A DNA stretch of 64,000 nucleotides from Leishmania martiniquensis (taxonomy: Eukaryota > Euglenozoa > Kinetoplastea > Trypanosomatida > Trypanosomatidae), in NCBI RefSeq assembly GCF_017916325.1, contig NC_090164.1:541501-605500 (forward strand), in the 5' to 3' direction. The notes beneath the pieces are model-generated. The model did no database searches and was not told the origin of the DNA. It saw only the letters and a list, made by a program, of their open reading frames with translations. The position numbers were made by a program, and so were the translations under genes. This document shows, piece after piece, positions 47,442 to 57,469 of this stretch (position 1 is the stretch's first letter; each line of letters begins with the position of its first letter).

Positions 47442-50400
47442 ATGAGCAGCAGTAAGGTAGCGCTGTCGGCGAAGCCCCGTGCCCTTGACGAGCGGCAGAA
47501 CTCTAGCGCCGGTAGAACATCTACGCCGCTCACAAGAGCAACGCCATCGGCCTGGTCCTCGAAGCCGAGTGCACTGCGGGACGCCGCCGAGCCCGCAACG
47601 CGTCTCATGAAGCCTCTTTCAAGCAGCGGCACTGCCAGCCGCCTTGTCGACGATGCCGGGGACACATGTGGCCCGGTGCATGAAGGGGCTCATGTGCTCT
47701 CTGCGTGCCGTGCCGGTGGTTTCCGCCAGCACAGTCAGAATTCTTCTCCTGCCCCGCTGCTGCTGGCGTCGCCGTTCCCATCATCCATCTCCGCACTCGA
47801 CGCTACCGCTCGCACAGCCCATGGCTACATGGGACTGCGTCGTACTAATCCTCCCGATCATCACGGATGCGACCGCAGTCAGGGCCGAAGCAGCGACCTG
47901 AGCATCGGCATCTCCGCCGCTGATGTGGAGGATGCCGCGGACCAGGCCAGCATCCGTGATGACCTCGCTGGGGGGACCACGCAAGCCAGCCCTCGCGCCC
48001 CGACCGTGCCCATTCTCCCACGGCACCCTTTGAGCTCTCAGCAACCACTGCAGAGCCGACAGCAGCGCTCTGACAAGCCCCACGACTCCGCGCCAGCGGA
48101 GCTGTGCGTCAGCAGCAGCTCCATCGGCAGCTTGCTGCTCAACAACGGCATCGCAACACTGTCAGCGGCCGGTAGCAACAGTGCAGGTGGGAGCGGAGGA
48201 AGCCGCCATCGCCGCAGCACGTCAGGAGCCGGTGGAGGCGGTGGCGAGAGCGCCTCTTCGCCAGCTTCGCGTAATCTTCAACCGCCGGCAAATCACAGCC
48301 ATGTGAACCTGTTCGTGCGCGACTTGCCGCCAGAACTGAACGAAGAAAAACTGCGAGCAATGTTCACCCCGTTCGGCGACATCGTCAACTCGGCCATCAT
48401 GCGCAACATTCACACCGGCGTCAGCCTCGGTACCGCCTTCGTGCGGTTTGCGAAGCACGAGGAGGCGATGCACGCCATGGAGGCCTTTTCGGGTGGCCGG
48501 TGTGTGACGGGGACGAAGCGTGTGACAGTGCAGTGGGCCCGCCGGGAGCACGACAAGGCCCCTTCCGGAGATGAGCGGCGCAAAATGCGGAAGCTGTTCA
48601 TTCGTAATGTGCCAAAGGACGTTACGCAGGAGATGCTCGCGGCCCTCTTTAGTCAGTATGGCCCAGTGAAGTCCGTCAGCACCCATCGTGACACAGCAGC
48701 CGCGAGCGCTGTTACGCATTCAGGCGGTGGTGTTGCCGCCGCAGCGATGGAGGCGGACGTTGCATACCACTCTGGGCATGACAGCGCTGCCGCCGGTGCC
48801 AGCATCGATGACCGCCGCATCGCGTTTGTGACCTTCGAGATGGAGGGCGTGGCCGAGCAGGCGACCGCGGCGGTGCACAACACAATGCCGTTCGCTTCTT
48901 GCCAGGGCATTCCACTCATGGTGAAGTTGGCGGAGGACACCCCTGTGCGGCACAATGCTCTCAACAGCAGCGGCACCAGATTCAACAGCATTGGCGCTGC
49001 AAACGGGGGCAGTGGGAACGGGAATGTGACCCATCTCTCCCAGAACGGCAGCGTGGGCAGCGGCGGTAGCGTCGGTGAGCACCATTCTACCCTTGTTAGC
49101 AGCGTCCCCAACAATAGTGCGCTGAGCTGGTCTGACTTACCCATATCTGATTACCTTTCCACTCCGATGACGTCGCCGCCTGCTGCGCAATTGCATGGCT
49201 CCACTGGACTCACAATGGCGCCTGGAGGCAACCGAGGTATGCCACTGGTATGGGGTGAGACGCCGGGCGCCAGCGCCGGCCGCAATATACCACGTGCCCC
49301 GCAGGACGGTAGCGTCGCCCCGGTGGTCTTGCTGCCGCGCTCCTTTGCCGGAACGAAAGGCGCACCTGCGTCACCAAGCGGAACACCGACGTACGCCGGT
49401 CTGTCACCAGTTCAAAGCAGCTCGGCAGTGCTGCCGTACGCTCTGCAGGGCATGGCGAACGCACCACCACCGCAGCAACCCGTTCAGAGCCTCACAGCAT
49501 TGTCGGCGCCATCAACGTCTGTGTCGGTGCCGACTGTCGCCCCCCAGCAGACGGGGAGCTGCAAAGCTGCCGACTCAATGCTCGACGGAACGCAGGCGCT
49601 TGCCAGCGCGGCGTCCGTGGGGCTGAGTAGCGGATCGTACAATGTACAGGGGATGTGCAGCGGCCCCACGGACCCGATCGGTGTATCGGGCGGCGACTAT
49701 AGCGGCTGCTTCTCCCTTTCATCTTACGATGCACAAGAGCTGCACACGATGCTGCAGCAGTACGGTAGCAACCTCGCCGTCGCTAACCGCCCCACTGCAC
49801 AGCCGCCACTACTGTCGAAGCAGCCCTCTGGGCCAATCCCAGGTGCCAACAACCGCCCTCACGCGAGCAGCGGCAACAGTCACAGCAACCAAAGCGCCTG
49901 CCCAGGCGGGCCGGTCTATCAGGTTTTGCGCACCTACACAGGCGCCCCGCCGCGCGATGGAGTGACTAGTCCACCTCTGCCACCGTCAGCGCACACTCCC
50001 TTCACAACACCGCTCAACAACACATCTTTTCAGTCTTCTAGCTCAAAGGGCTTATCGCTTCCGCAGCCTCGCTCCGGCGCAGTGCAACAGCCCAAACAGC
50101 AGCAGCAGCCTGCTTCAGCGGAGTCTGACGGTAGTAACATGCCGAGTAGTGGCCACGCCCCAACGCCATATCGATTCATTCCGCAGCCACGCAGCAATGC
50201 TGGCTTCATTACCTCGGTGCCCCTCAGTAGGTCTGCCGCTGCTGCTGCCGCCTCCGCTGCTGCTCTCGCGCCTTCGCCCGCCGGCCTTCAGCGCGCCAAC
50301 ACGTTTCCACCAGACGCCTGCCTGCCTTCGTCTACAGCAACGCCGCAGAACCGAGTCACTCGAGGGCCGCTGCCCAGTGCCAGCACATTCTTCACCGCTG

Positions 50401-51968
50401 GTGGCGGTGGCGCTCATTCAAAGAGCAGCGGCGCAGCCTCTCGTCGTTTCGTGCCGGAGGAAGAGAGCGTCGCGATTAGTGGCGCGATGAGCCTGCGCCA
50501 TGGCCCACGGGCGACTTCTTCGTCATTGCACAGCATTCGAGGTGGGACCAGTGGTGGCCGGGGCTGCAGCTTTAGCGCCAACAGTCTTGGTGCTGCCTCC
50601 GGCACGCTGTCCGCCCCGGTTAATTGTGAGTTCGCGCCCTCGGTTGCCGGCGACAGTACGAATGACTTCCAGACCGATGAACGCACGGGCATCCTTGGCT
50701 TCGGCTCTCTAGGTAGCCACGGTGCACCCGGCGCAATGGACGCTAGAGGTACCTCGACGATAAAGTTCACTGCCGCTCCGCCACCGCCAGGCCGCTCGCC
50801 TGTGCCGCATGCATCGTCTAGGCGCTTCTATTCTGAGCTGAAGCAGCCCGTCACGGCAGCAGTAACATCGCCAACGTTCACGACAGCACCGTTGATGGCC
50901 GCGGCCGCTAAGATGCTGTTAACAGAAGACAGTGCGCTAACAGCGGACGAGACGAATGCCTTAGACGGCCGGGCTCACACCGCAGACAACACGTGCGCTG
51001 CCAAGTCGAACTACCATACCTCGTATACCGCGAAGGTAATGGGGGCAGCCAATGGCAGTGGCCCACCGTTATGCGGTGCGACCAGTGGTGTCAGCAGCAG
51101 CAATGTCAACATGAGCGACACTCAGAGCTCCCCCGACGCAGTTCGCGACCGGCTGAACAGCCCTGCGCCAGCCGCAACTGCTTCTTACGGCAGGCCCTCC
51201 TCGGCATTTCGCAAGAGCGGCTATCTGGGCGATGCGCGCCCCCGCTCCCTCTCTCTCGGGGGAGCTGGTTTCCTCGGCAACGGCCTTCTTTTCCAATGGG
51301 AAGGCACTTCGGCCGAGATGAGCGGCCTTGCCGAGAGGAACCACTCCACCAGCGCAGCCAGGGCCGCATCTCAGTCGTCCCTCCTCTGCAACGGTCCTGG
51401 GCGCTGCAACGAGCCCACAGGGGTTTGGGGAACGATTTCGATACCCTCTGAGCCGCGGACGGAGGATCTCATTGCACTCGCAGATACGCCGAAGGCCGCC
51501 TCTGCATCGAACATGCAGTCGCAGCCCGAGACCAGCGCCTACTGGAGTACGGTGCCGATGCGAGATACGACAAAGCTCGTTTTGGGCGGTGCTGGCGGCA
51601 GCGGCGAGATGGAAGCGACTGCCCATCAAACGCCATCAACCGCGACGTCCACACCAATGGATCTGAGTCACCGCAGCACCGCCAGGGCACTGCCAGGCGT
51701 GACTGCGCAGCCACCGTCGCGACATACCCTCCCTAACGACGAGGACGAGAGTTCAAGAGGCTGGATTGTATACCCGGACTTTCAGCTCAACCTCAGTTTG
51801 CCCCTTGGGCCCAGCAACGAGTCCAAAAAGAGTGGTGGGGTGATGGGGAGTGGTTGCGAGAGCGGTAGCAGCCCCGAGGGTGTCGACCATCTTCTCTACT
51901 CGCAGCATTTTGGCAACGGGATGGACAACCTGTACAATCTCATGAGGTTCACCGACGCCTCTTACTAA
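47442..51968 (+). CDS. Large RNA-binding protein with two RRM domains and a 1000-residue low-complexity tail (RRM gene 3)
   Basis: This 1508-residue protein has the same RRM pair as its paralogues. RRM1 is at about residues 287-365 (RNP2 LFVRDL, RNP1-like GTAFVRF, with MRNIHTGVSLGTAF matching genes 1 and 2). RRM2 is at about 384-499 (RNP2 LFIRNV, RNP1-like IAFVTF) and ends in HNTMPFASCQG...MVKLAED. RRM2 carries an insertion of roughly 45 Ala/Ser/Gly/His-rich residues between its second and third strands. The N-terminal 285 and C-terminal 1000 residues are low complexity (Ser, Gly, Ala, Pro; KQQQQ near 885, a poly-Ala stretch near 932). No HNPY motif is present, unlike genes 1, 2 and 4. The frame is open upstream, but the first ATG is 47442. 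It is probably an mRNA-binding regulator prone to condensate formation; the latter is inference. Confidence 0.92.
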   Translation: MSSSKVALSAKPRALDERQNSSAGRTSTPLTRATPSAWSSKPSALRDAAEPATRLMKPLSSSGTASRLVDDAGDTCGPVHEGAHVLSACRAGGFRQHSQNSSPAPLLLASPFPSSISALDATARTAHGYMGLRRTNPPDHHGCDRSQGRSSDLSIGISAADVEDAADQASIRDDLAGGTTQASPRAPTVPILPRHPLSSQQPLQSRQQRSDKPHDSAPAELCVSSSSIGSLLLNNGIATLSAAGSNSAGGSGGSRHRRSTSGAGGGGGESASSPASRNLQPPANHSHVNLFVRDLPPELNEEKLRAMFTPFGDIVNSAIMRNIHTGVSLGTAFVRFAKHEEAMHAMEAFSGGRCVTGTKRVTVQWARREHDKAPSGDERRKMRKLFIRNVPKDVTQEMLAALFSQYGPVKSVSTHRDTAAASAVTHSGGGVAAAAMEADVAYHSGHDSAAAGASIDDRRIAFVTFEMEGVAEQATAAVHNTMPFASCQGIPLMVKLAEDTPVRHNALNSSGTRFNSIGAANGGSGNGNVTHLSQNGSVGSGGSVGEHHSTLVSSVPNNSALSWSDLPISDYLSTPMTSPPAAQLHGSTGLTMAPGGNRGMPLVWGETPGASAGRNIPRAPQDGSVAPVVLLPRSFAGTKGAPASPSGTPTYAGLSPVQSSSAVLPYALQGMANAPPPQQPVQSLTALSAPSTSVSVPTVAPQQTGSCKAADSMLDGTQALASAASVGLSSGSYNVQGMCSGPTDPIGVSGGDYSGCFSLSSYDAQELHTMLQQYGSNLAVANRPTAQPPLLSKQPSGPIPGANNRPHASSGNSHSNQSACPGGPVYQVLRTYTGAPPRDGVTSPPLPPSAHTPFTTPLNNTSFQSSSSKGLSLPQPRSGAVQQPKQQQQPASAESDGSNMPSSGHAPTPYRFIPQPRSNAGFITSVPLSRSAAAAAASAAALAPSPAGLQRANTFPPDACLPSSTATPQNRVTRGPLPSASTFFTAGGGGAHSKSSGAASRRFVPEEESVAISGAMSLRHGPRATSSSLHSIRGGTSGGRGCSFSANSLGAASGTLSAPVNCEFAPSVAGDSTNDFQTDERTGILGFGSLGSHGAPGAMDARGTSTIKFTAAPPPPGRSPVPHASSRRFYSELKQPVTAAVTSPTFTTAPLMAAAAKMLLTEDSALTADETNALDGRAHTADNTCAAKSNYHTSYTAKVMGAANGSGPPLCGATSGVSSSNVNMSDTQSSPDAVRDRLNSPAPAATASYGRPSSAFRKSGYLGDARPRSLSLGGAGFLGNGLLFQWEGTSAEMSGLAERNHSTSAARAASQSSLLCNGPGRCNEPTGVWGTISIPSEPRTEDLIALADTPKAASASNMQSQPETSAYWSTVPMRDTTKLVLGGAGGSGEMEATAHQTPSTATSTPMDLSHRSTARALPGVTAQPPSRHTLPNDEDESSRGWIVYPDFQLNLSLPLGPSNESKKSGGVMGSGCESGSSPEGVDHLLYSQHFGNGMDNLYNLMRFTDASY

Positions 51969-52623
51969 TCCCAGTTTGGCCACGTCCCCCTTCGCGGCTA
52001 AGGTTGTCGACAGCCGCTTATTTACGGCGTCCTCCACAAGTTACGCGCGCGCGCACACACACACACGCAAAAAGGAATGGTCGACTGGACATGTCACCGA
52101 GCATCACAATGCACATATGCGCTGTGTTGTCCACGGAAGCGAAGAAACACACACGCACACACATACATACACAGGCACATATGTGAGTGTAGACATGGCA
52201 AGCGGCGCAGCGCCAATGCACATGCATCTCTCATTCGCTGCTATGGGGCGTTCACGCCGTGCACTCAGTTTTCTATCCTCAACTTTCCCAGCTTTTCCCT
52301 CGACTGCGCGCGCCCTTCAGCATACACACACACACCACCACCACTTCCACACGCATACACAACCGCACATCAACGCTCCCCATCGACGATGCGACATTCA
52401 TGACGAGCAGCTGCCAGATCAAGGAAGCCTTTTTCATTTGGTAGAGCGACTTGCGAGCCGTTCTGGCCACCCAAGCAGGCGCGGTTTGCAAGCAGCTCCT
52501 GAGTGGGTACCCAGCAGAGTCGGCCTTGGGAGACGGATGCAGCCCTGCAATGCCCTCTTGCCCCCAGTGCCCCTCAATGACGGGCGCGAGCCCCAAACAT
52601 CCCCTCCTCCATGCTCGCCAGAC

Positions 52624-53444
52624 CCCCCCTCCCCCGACACTTGGGCCTGCTGCTATTGGCTATGAGGGGCGTCCATCCTGGCGCGGCGCCCGACGCCCCC
52701 CCTCCCCCATCTCCAGCGCCGAGCTTGCAGGCGGTGAGGCGAGTACGCGCATCTCACTGGCACTGCGCGGGTCTTCCCCGCGGCGTGTCTGCCGCTGCCG
52801 CCCTGTCGCGGCGCATGCGGGCAAGGCACCCAGGACTCGCTCCCCAGCCCACGTCGCCGTCGTGACGCAGGCGCCAAGAGCGGGGTGTGCGAGCGTCGCC
52901 GGCACGGTGTATCGCACCCAAACAGGGCCCCCGCGGCCGAGAGGGGCAGGGGCGATTGGCGAACAGGGCGCGAGGAAGCCTGCACCAGGCAACGCCGACG
53001 TGCGTGCGCGCCGACGTGTGCGGCATCCCCGGCGTCCGACCAGGTGCGGCGACACGGCGAGTCCCCTCCCCCTCCCCAGAATCGCGGCGGCGAGCCGTCC
53101 AGGCTCGGATGTGTGGCGTCTCCAGAGCGCATTAGGGGATGCAGCGGCTGTGCGCGGCTGGGGGCGAGGCACGGCATGGCACGGGGGCTGTCGGCGTGCC
53201 CTGGCCTGGCGCTGGTCGGCATCCGCCCTGGCGGCCCTCGGGCGTGCGCCTGGGCCGCCGCCTTTGTGCTTGAGCGTGCCCGCTGCCCGCGTGGGTGAGG
53301 GCGTGCAGCCCGACCGAGGCCCGTTTTGCGCTGGTCGGGCAGCAGGCGTCCGCGGAAAGGTGTGGGAGGGGGCGGTGGAGGAGCCGTTGGGCCGCATGGG
53401 CCGATTCAGCGGCAGGAGAAGGGGGCGCGCCCTGGACGGCGGAG
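52624..53444. repeat. GC-rich direct repeat, copy C
   Basis: 821 bases matching 38988-39808 without gaps, with a single mismatch (G at 53389, A in copy B). It stops about 22 bases before the right end shared by A and B. It starts 655 bases after the stop codon of RRM gene 3, so it very probably lies within that gene's 3'UTR. The flanks differ from those of copies A and B. Confidence 0.9.
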
Positions 53445-55317
53445 ACGTGTTTGCTGTGATGCAGCTCGTTGATATGTGTATGTGCTTGTTGTCAATGAGA
53501 GGAGGGAATGCGGCTGCACTATTTCAGATATCCAGTGTGCGGTCGCTGCTGTTTTGATGGGGTTGCGGGAGGTGACTGGTTTTGTTTTTGACGTCGAATG
53601 TTTTTCTGTTTGGATATGTCAGTCGCGTATGGCGGAAAGGCGGTGTGTGACAGCGCGCGGTGACGTCGTGGCCGTCGGTCTCGCGTCTTTTCTTGCTTTG
53701 GAATTTCCTTGGCGCTGTCACGTGTTGCATCTTCCGTATGCAACCGATTCTGTCTCGCTTTTGGTTGTAGGGCTTTTCGGCGCGGCTGCACTCTGCATCG
53801 GCGAGGTCGCCAAGGCGCTGGAGAAGAGGAACGAACGATGGGCGGCGCGGGAGTGCTTTTTTCGTTCTACTTCGTTTCTCTGCCTGCATGGTGGGCGGGG
53901 CTTTCCCTACCCTGGGCGCTTGGGTGCCTGGCACACCTCCTCCCCTTTGCTTAAGTGCACAGCGACGATGCGCGCACTTGTGGTGAAGATGTGTTTGCAA
54001 GGGAAGTGATGGTAGAAAAAAGGCTCGATGCGGGCGTGATCGCGAGGGGGATGAAGATCCAAAATGTCACAAGGCGCTGCACCAATGGAATGCTAACGTC
54101 GGCGTCAGTATTCGCCGAGAAAAAGGCGCTCGATGAGCCGTGGCTTGGGTCAGGCCTCGCCTTTTCTCGTCCCGCGTGATGGGGGTCTCTCCTTCCCATT
54201 CATTTTATTCATCCACGTCGAGGAACTCTTCTGCCTGTGGTCCTTCGTTGCTGAGAGGATGCTGATAAGGGACGCCGTCCTCCCAGTATCCCTTTCAGCA
54301 GCTTTTTTACCTGCTATCTGCTGAGTTTAGCTCAGTTTTTTTTCTTCCGAGCAGCTCTTTTACATTCCCCTGTTCTTTTTTTTCTCTTCTCCCCTTTGGA
54401 TTATCCCTTTTCTCCTCTCCCTCTCCGCGCCCTCTGGGAGAAGGAGGGGAGAGATGGAGAGAAGGGGGAGCACAGGTGTGTGTCTGTGAGGGGGGCACTT
54501 GGCAGCGGCCTTCCCATCCCTCCCCAGTTCGAAAGGAAAGGGCGATGATGAAAAAGCGCAGCAACTTTTATTTTTGTGGAAGCATTCGAACTGTTCACAT
54601 CAGTTACTGTATTCACAATGCCGGGAATCGCCGACAGCGTCGAGGTGCCTCTTGTGACGTGCTGTTGGACCTTGCTGTCCTCTTCCGCGACGAGGGCCTG
54701 CTCCGTGGTGCGCATGGAGGATGTTAGGGTTTCGAAGGGCCCCACAAAGGGGCTGAGAAGGAGACGCGTGACTTCGCTCCTCTCTTATCTCCGTGGCACC
54801 TTTTGCGTGTTTGTGCTCGATGCCTCTTCGCACCCCGTTAAAGAGCGATCTTGCGCGTACGTGAGCAAACATGCAATGCTTTCTGGCGTTGCAACCCTTT
54901 TCCTTTGGTGTGCCCAGAGCCCGTATCTCTTCGAGGCACTTCTGCACGCCGGCGTCTGCAGCCAAGCGCGCCCCTCCAGCCCCCACCCTCTCTCGTTCCT
55001 CCCCTCATTCATCGCTCTCTTTACCCTCTCCCCTTTCCCTCCCTCGCTGACGCCGTCTCCTTTCATGATGAAAGTCATCGTGCGAGTTGTCTTTGGCAGC
55101 ATTCGCAGGAGAGGTACTAAGAAAAAAAACAAAGAAGAGACAGCGGTCACGAAAACTTCCTTTCACGGGGTCACTTAGGGCAGGGGCAGGTCAACAGAGT
55201 GCCGTCACGCCTTCGCATTTATTTTGTGCTTATTTGCCTCTCGTGTGTCGCCGCTGCGCTGACTCGCGCCCTACGGCGACCTCTCTCTGTTCTTCTGTTT
55301 TCGCGTGGGCGCCTACA

Positions 55318-55358
55318 TACAGACATACATATATATACATAGACATATATATATATGC
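55318..55358. repeat. AT/CA microsatellite
   Basis: Alternating CA and AT dinucleotides just upstream of the presumed splice acceptor of LTV1. This resembles the position of the AT repeat before RRM gene 2. Confidence 0.8.
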
Positions 55359-55375
55359 GTGTGTATTTGTGTGTG

Positions 55376-55407
55376 CCCCCCTCTCTCTCCTTGAGCCTCC
55401 TGTGCAG
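55376..55407 (+). promoter_or_regulatory. Candidate spliced-leader acceptor of LTV1
   Basis: A CT-rich tract is followed by GTGCAG with AG at 55406-55407. No ATG occurs between it and 55472, which supports the start chosen and gives a 5'UTR of about 64 bases. Confidence 0.45.
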
Positions 55408-55471
55408 CGGCGACGGACTAACAGCCAACCGCAATATATACCTTCGTTCTTGCTTCGCTAGCGCCAAATCA

Positions 55472-57469
55472 ATGCCGCGCGTCAAAAAGCCTCGCAACAA
55501 GGGGGTCACCTATAAGCTGGTGCCTCGCTCATACGGCGATGCAGATGGCGCAGACCAAGGCCCTTTGTGGGTGAGCGAGACGGAGTTCTATCGCCAGCAT
55601 CAAGGCAGCGCTCCTGCCAACGATGACGACACGGTACGGCGTCAGTTCAACCTGTACGCCGTCGCTGCAAACGCCGAGTTCGATGATGAGCGTTGTCGCT
55701 ACTCTGCAGTGGAATATGGGGGTGAAGTGGGTTGCGCTGACGACGCCACTGAGGTGCACGCGCAGAAGAGGGAGTGGGCAAACGAGCGCGACGACGGAGA
55801 GGGTGAATGGGACGACGAGTACGAGGAGGAGGAGGAGGGGGAGGGGGAGGGGGTCGACGATGACTGGGAGGACAGAGGGGAGGATGAAACCCCACACCTG
55901 CAAGCTCCCAAGTCGAAGGCTGCGCCCGCGCTAGCTTCTGCTGCTCCCCCAGCGCTAGTAGGCAGCTGCTCGTTGGCGCCAGCCACTCGCCTGAGCGGAG
56001 AAAGAGGTGATAGGAATAGTGTCAGTGGTGAGGAGGAGGAAGAGGTGGAGAAGCTTTTCGATGATGAGGTGGAGTGCGAGGTGACGGACGACTTCCTGCG
56101 CCAGCTTGTCTTTGGCAGCTGCGACAACGGCGGGGGCAAAGAAGGCGGTAGTGATGTCATGATGGACGACGGCATCGATGACGACTGGAACGGACTCGAC
56201 GAAGAGGATGGAGAGTTGTGGCGGCTCCTCACGGAGGATGAGAAGGCAGCCATCAAGGCCGCACACCAACGTGGCACGGCACGACGACGCCGCGTTGTCG
56301 CTCCCGTGGATAGCGCGGAGGGCGGGCCCAGTCGCACCCACGCGGCCGACGGGACGGAGTATCCCGCGCACGACACCACCCAGCGGGCCTTGGACCGGCA
56401 GTTCACAGAGATGATGCGCGAGTTCGACGCCGATGCGCGACTCAACGACGCTTACACGGATGACCCACGTACTCATGGCGCACTACCCATGGACAATTAC
56501 CTAACTGCCTTGGAAGAGTTTCTCCTGAGCAGGGCCGGCATCGACGTGGAGACGGCAGAGCCACACAGAAACAAGGGTCTCATTCAGCAGATCAAGTATC
56601 TCTCGCACCACGTCGGCGCCTTCGACTCAGATGCTCGCGGTGTGTATAGGACGACAGTGCTACCTGAGAAGCATCAGCGCTTTGCGGAGGAGTTTCAGAA
56701 AGGCACTGAAGAGATCCGCCGTGCCGCGCGCATGCGTGTGGCCCGGCGCAACGCTGCGGCTGCTAGTGCCTCAGCGAGCTCGTCGCCTGAGAAGCCGGCA
56801 GTCCGGTCGCCGACACCGGAGAAGGACAGCACCGCCGAGAAAGAGGAAGAGCTGGTTGTGATGGAGGTGAAGCCTAAGGCGTATCAACTGGATTGCGAGA
56901 CGGCCGTCAGCATGTGCTCGACGTACTACAACCAGCCAAACGTGATTCAAGCACCACGCCACTCTGCGCAGGCGCGCAGGGCGAGGAAGGCGTCAGTGTC
57001 GCGTCGTGGCGGCGAAGCAACAGGCGGAGAGGCCGAGCGCAGCGCTGACCATCGTAGCGGCGATGGTGACGGCACCTCTGGCACGGCAGTGGTGAAGGGG
57101 AACCTCCTCAGCTCCGGGGCCACACCGAGCAGCAGCAGCAGCAGTAACGCCGCCGCTGCTACCATCAACGGTTCTGCGAAGAGGGAATGCAAAAGGGTGC
57201 AGGTGCGCGAGCCGACCTCCGACTCGGACAGCGAGGATAGGGCGAAGTCGCCCCGAGTACGCGATTGCGCCGATTTCGTGCTCACGGTCCGTCGCAAGGA
57301 CGAAACCAAAGAAGAGAAGAAGATGCGCCGGCAGGCTGTCAAGGCTGCCCAACGCGAGCGTCGGCAAGCGAAGAGCGCCCTCAAGCACACCTATAAGGAG
57401 GTGGAGTCGGAGGAGGTGAAGCGGTCGGCCGCCTCGCAGGCAGCGCGCCGAACTGTTCACTTTCTGTAG
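55472..57469 (+). CDS. LTV1: LTV1 family 40S ribosomal subunit assembly factor
   Basis: LTV1 acts in late maturation of the small ribosomal subunit, binding near Rps3, Rps20 and Enp1, and is released after CK1-type phosphorylation. The 665-residue product shows the family pattern: an N-terminal VTYKLVPRSYGD (about 12-23), a block NAEFDDERCRYSAVEYG (about 66-82), a segment DDFLRQLVFG (about 206-215), LDRQFTEMMREFDADARL (about 307-324), and a basic C-terminal block RRKDETKEEKKMRRQAVKAA (about 607-626) continuing into Arg/Lys-rich helix. A Ser/Asp cluster SDSDSED precedes it, a plausible kinase site. A very acidic stretch (about 107-138) is longer than I would expect. The ATG at 55355 lies upstream of the likely splice acceptor, so I start at 55472. 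The assignment rests on motif recognition, not alignment. Confidence 0.75.
   Translation: MPRVKKPRNKGVTYKLVPRSYGDADGADQGPLWVSETEFYRQHQGSAPANDDDTVRRQFNLYAVAANAEFDDERCRYSAVEYGGEVGCADDATEVHAQKREWANERDDGEGEWDDEYEEEEEGEGEGVDDDWEDRGEDETPHLQAPKSKAAPALASAAPPALVGSCSLAPATRLSGERGDRNSVSGEEEEEVEKLFDDEVECEVTDDFLRQLVFGSCDNGGGKEGGSDVMMDDGIDDDWNGLDEEDGELWRLLTEDEKAAIKAAHQRGTARRRRVVAPVDSAEGGPSRTHAADGTEYPAHDTTQRALDRQFTEMMREFDADARLNDAYTDDPRTHGALPMDNYLTALEEFLLSRAGIDVETAEPHRNKGLIQQIKYLSHHVGAFDSDARGVYRTTVLPEKHQRFAEEFQKGTEEIRRAARMRVARRNAAAASASASSSPEKPAVRSPTPEKDSTAEKEEELVVMEVKPKAYQLDCETAVSMCSTYYNQPNVIQAPRHSAQARRARKASVSRRGGEATGGEAERSADHRSGDGDGTSGTAVVKGNLLSSGATPSSSSSSNAAAATINGSAKRECKRVQVREPTSDSDSEDRAKSPRVRDCADFVLTVRRKDETKEEKKMRRQAVKAAQRERRQAKSALKHTYKEVESEEVKRSAASQAARRTVHFL

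Larger units (their letters stand above)
51969..55471. other. Spacer between RRM gene 3 and LTV1 (3.5 kb)
   Basis: Holds the 3'UTR of RRM gene 3 (with CA repeats at about 52050-52070 and 52146-52175), repeat copy C, and the upstream region of LTV1 with an AT/CA repeat at 55318-55358. Frames at 53557-54009 and 54618-55178 begin with ATG but lack any recognisable domain, and their composition is similar to the spacer. I do not call them genes. Confidence 0.55.
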
